Shown: in pieces, positions 6,752 through 6,752 of the stretch
Position numbering within the stretch: the stretch's first letter is position 1
Layout of the letters: each line of letters opens with the position of its first letter
Source of the DNA: an uncultured Ignavibacteriales bacterium
GTDB taxonomy: Bacteria; Bacteroidota; Ignavibacteria; Ignavibacteriales; Ignavibacteriaceae
DNA: 6,752 nucleotides
NCBI GenBank assembly: GCA_913053915.1
Contig: CAJXGP010000115.1
Location: 1 to 6,752, forward strand
Direction: 5' to 3'
Translations under genes and position numbers: made by a program
Notes under the pieces: generated by a model
What the model saw: only the letters and a program-made list of their open reading frames with translations
Database searches by the model: none
Told to the model about the DNA's origin: nothing

Positions 6752-6752
6752 A

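Overview
The window is AT-rich DNA that looks like it comes from the Bacteroidota/Ignavibacteria side of the FCB group. The evidence is a PorD (DUF4835) type IX secretion protein, a PorV/PorQ-like outer-membrane barrel, a helix-hairpin-helix protein fused to an outer-membrane barrel, and an AOS-family enzyme that resembles serine palmitoyltransferase. Three of the proteins begin with a signal peptide. The assignment is by family resemblance, without any search. The last ~135-150 bases are different: they are GC-rich and appear to come from another genome.

Layout. Positions 1-318 hold no convincing gene. On the minus strand, 2460-3323 (PorV/PorQ-like barrel) is followed by 319-2325 (HhH plus barrel), a 134-base gap apart and possibly co-transcribed. 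Divergent from them across an 87-base gap is porD (3411-4298, plus strand). Together these three genes form an outer-envelope block with a type IX secretion flavour. porD converges on a minus-strand pair: a frameshifted PLP-dependent acyl-CoA:amino acid condensing enzyme (5647 to about 6614) upstream of a 374-residue GNAT-fold acyltransferase (4442-5566), with a terminator-like hairpin between them. I read this pair as the first two chemical steps of a bacterial sphingolipid (ceramide) pathway, serine + acyl-CoA condensation followed by N-acylation. That is an inference from family resemblance and adjacency.

Right edge. The condensing enzyme carries a one-base frameshift at about 6243-6245. 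Its 5' part then ends inside a short stretch (about 6599-6617) that also reads sensibly as part of a different protein. From there to 6751 the minus strand encodes the N-terminal region of ATP phosphoribosyltransferase (HisG) with GC-rich codons. The simplest explanation is a chimeric contig end joined at a short shared sequence, not a natural gene arrangement. I see no tRNA, rRNA, CRISPR array, insertion sequence or new mobile system.
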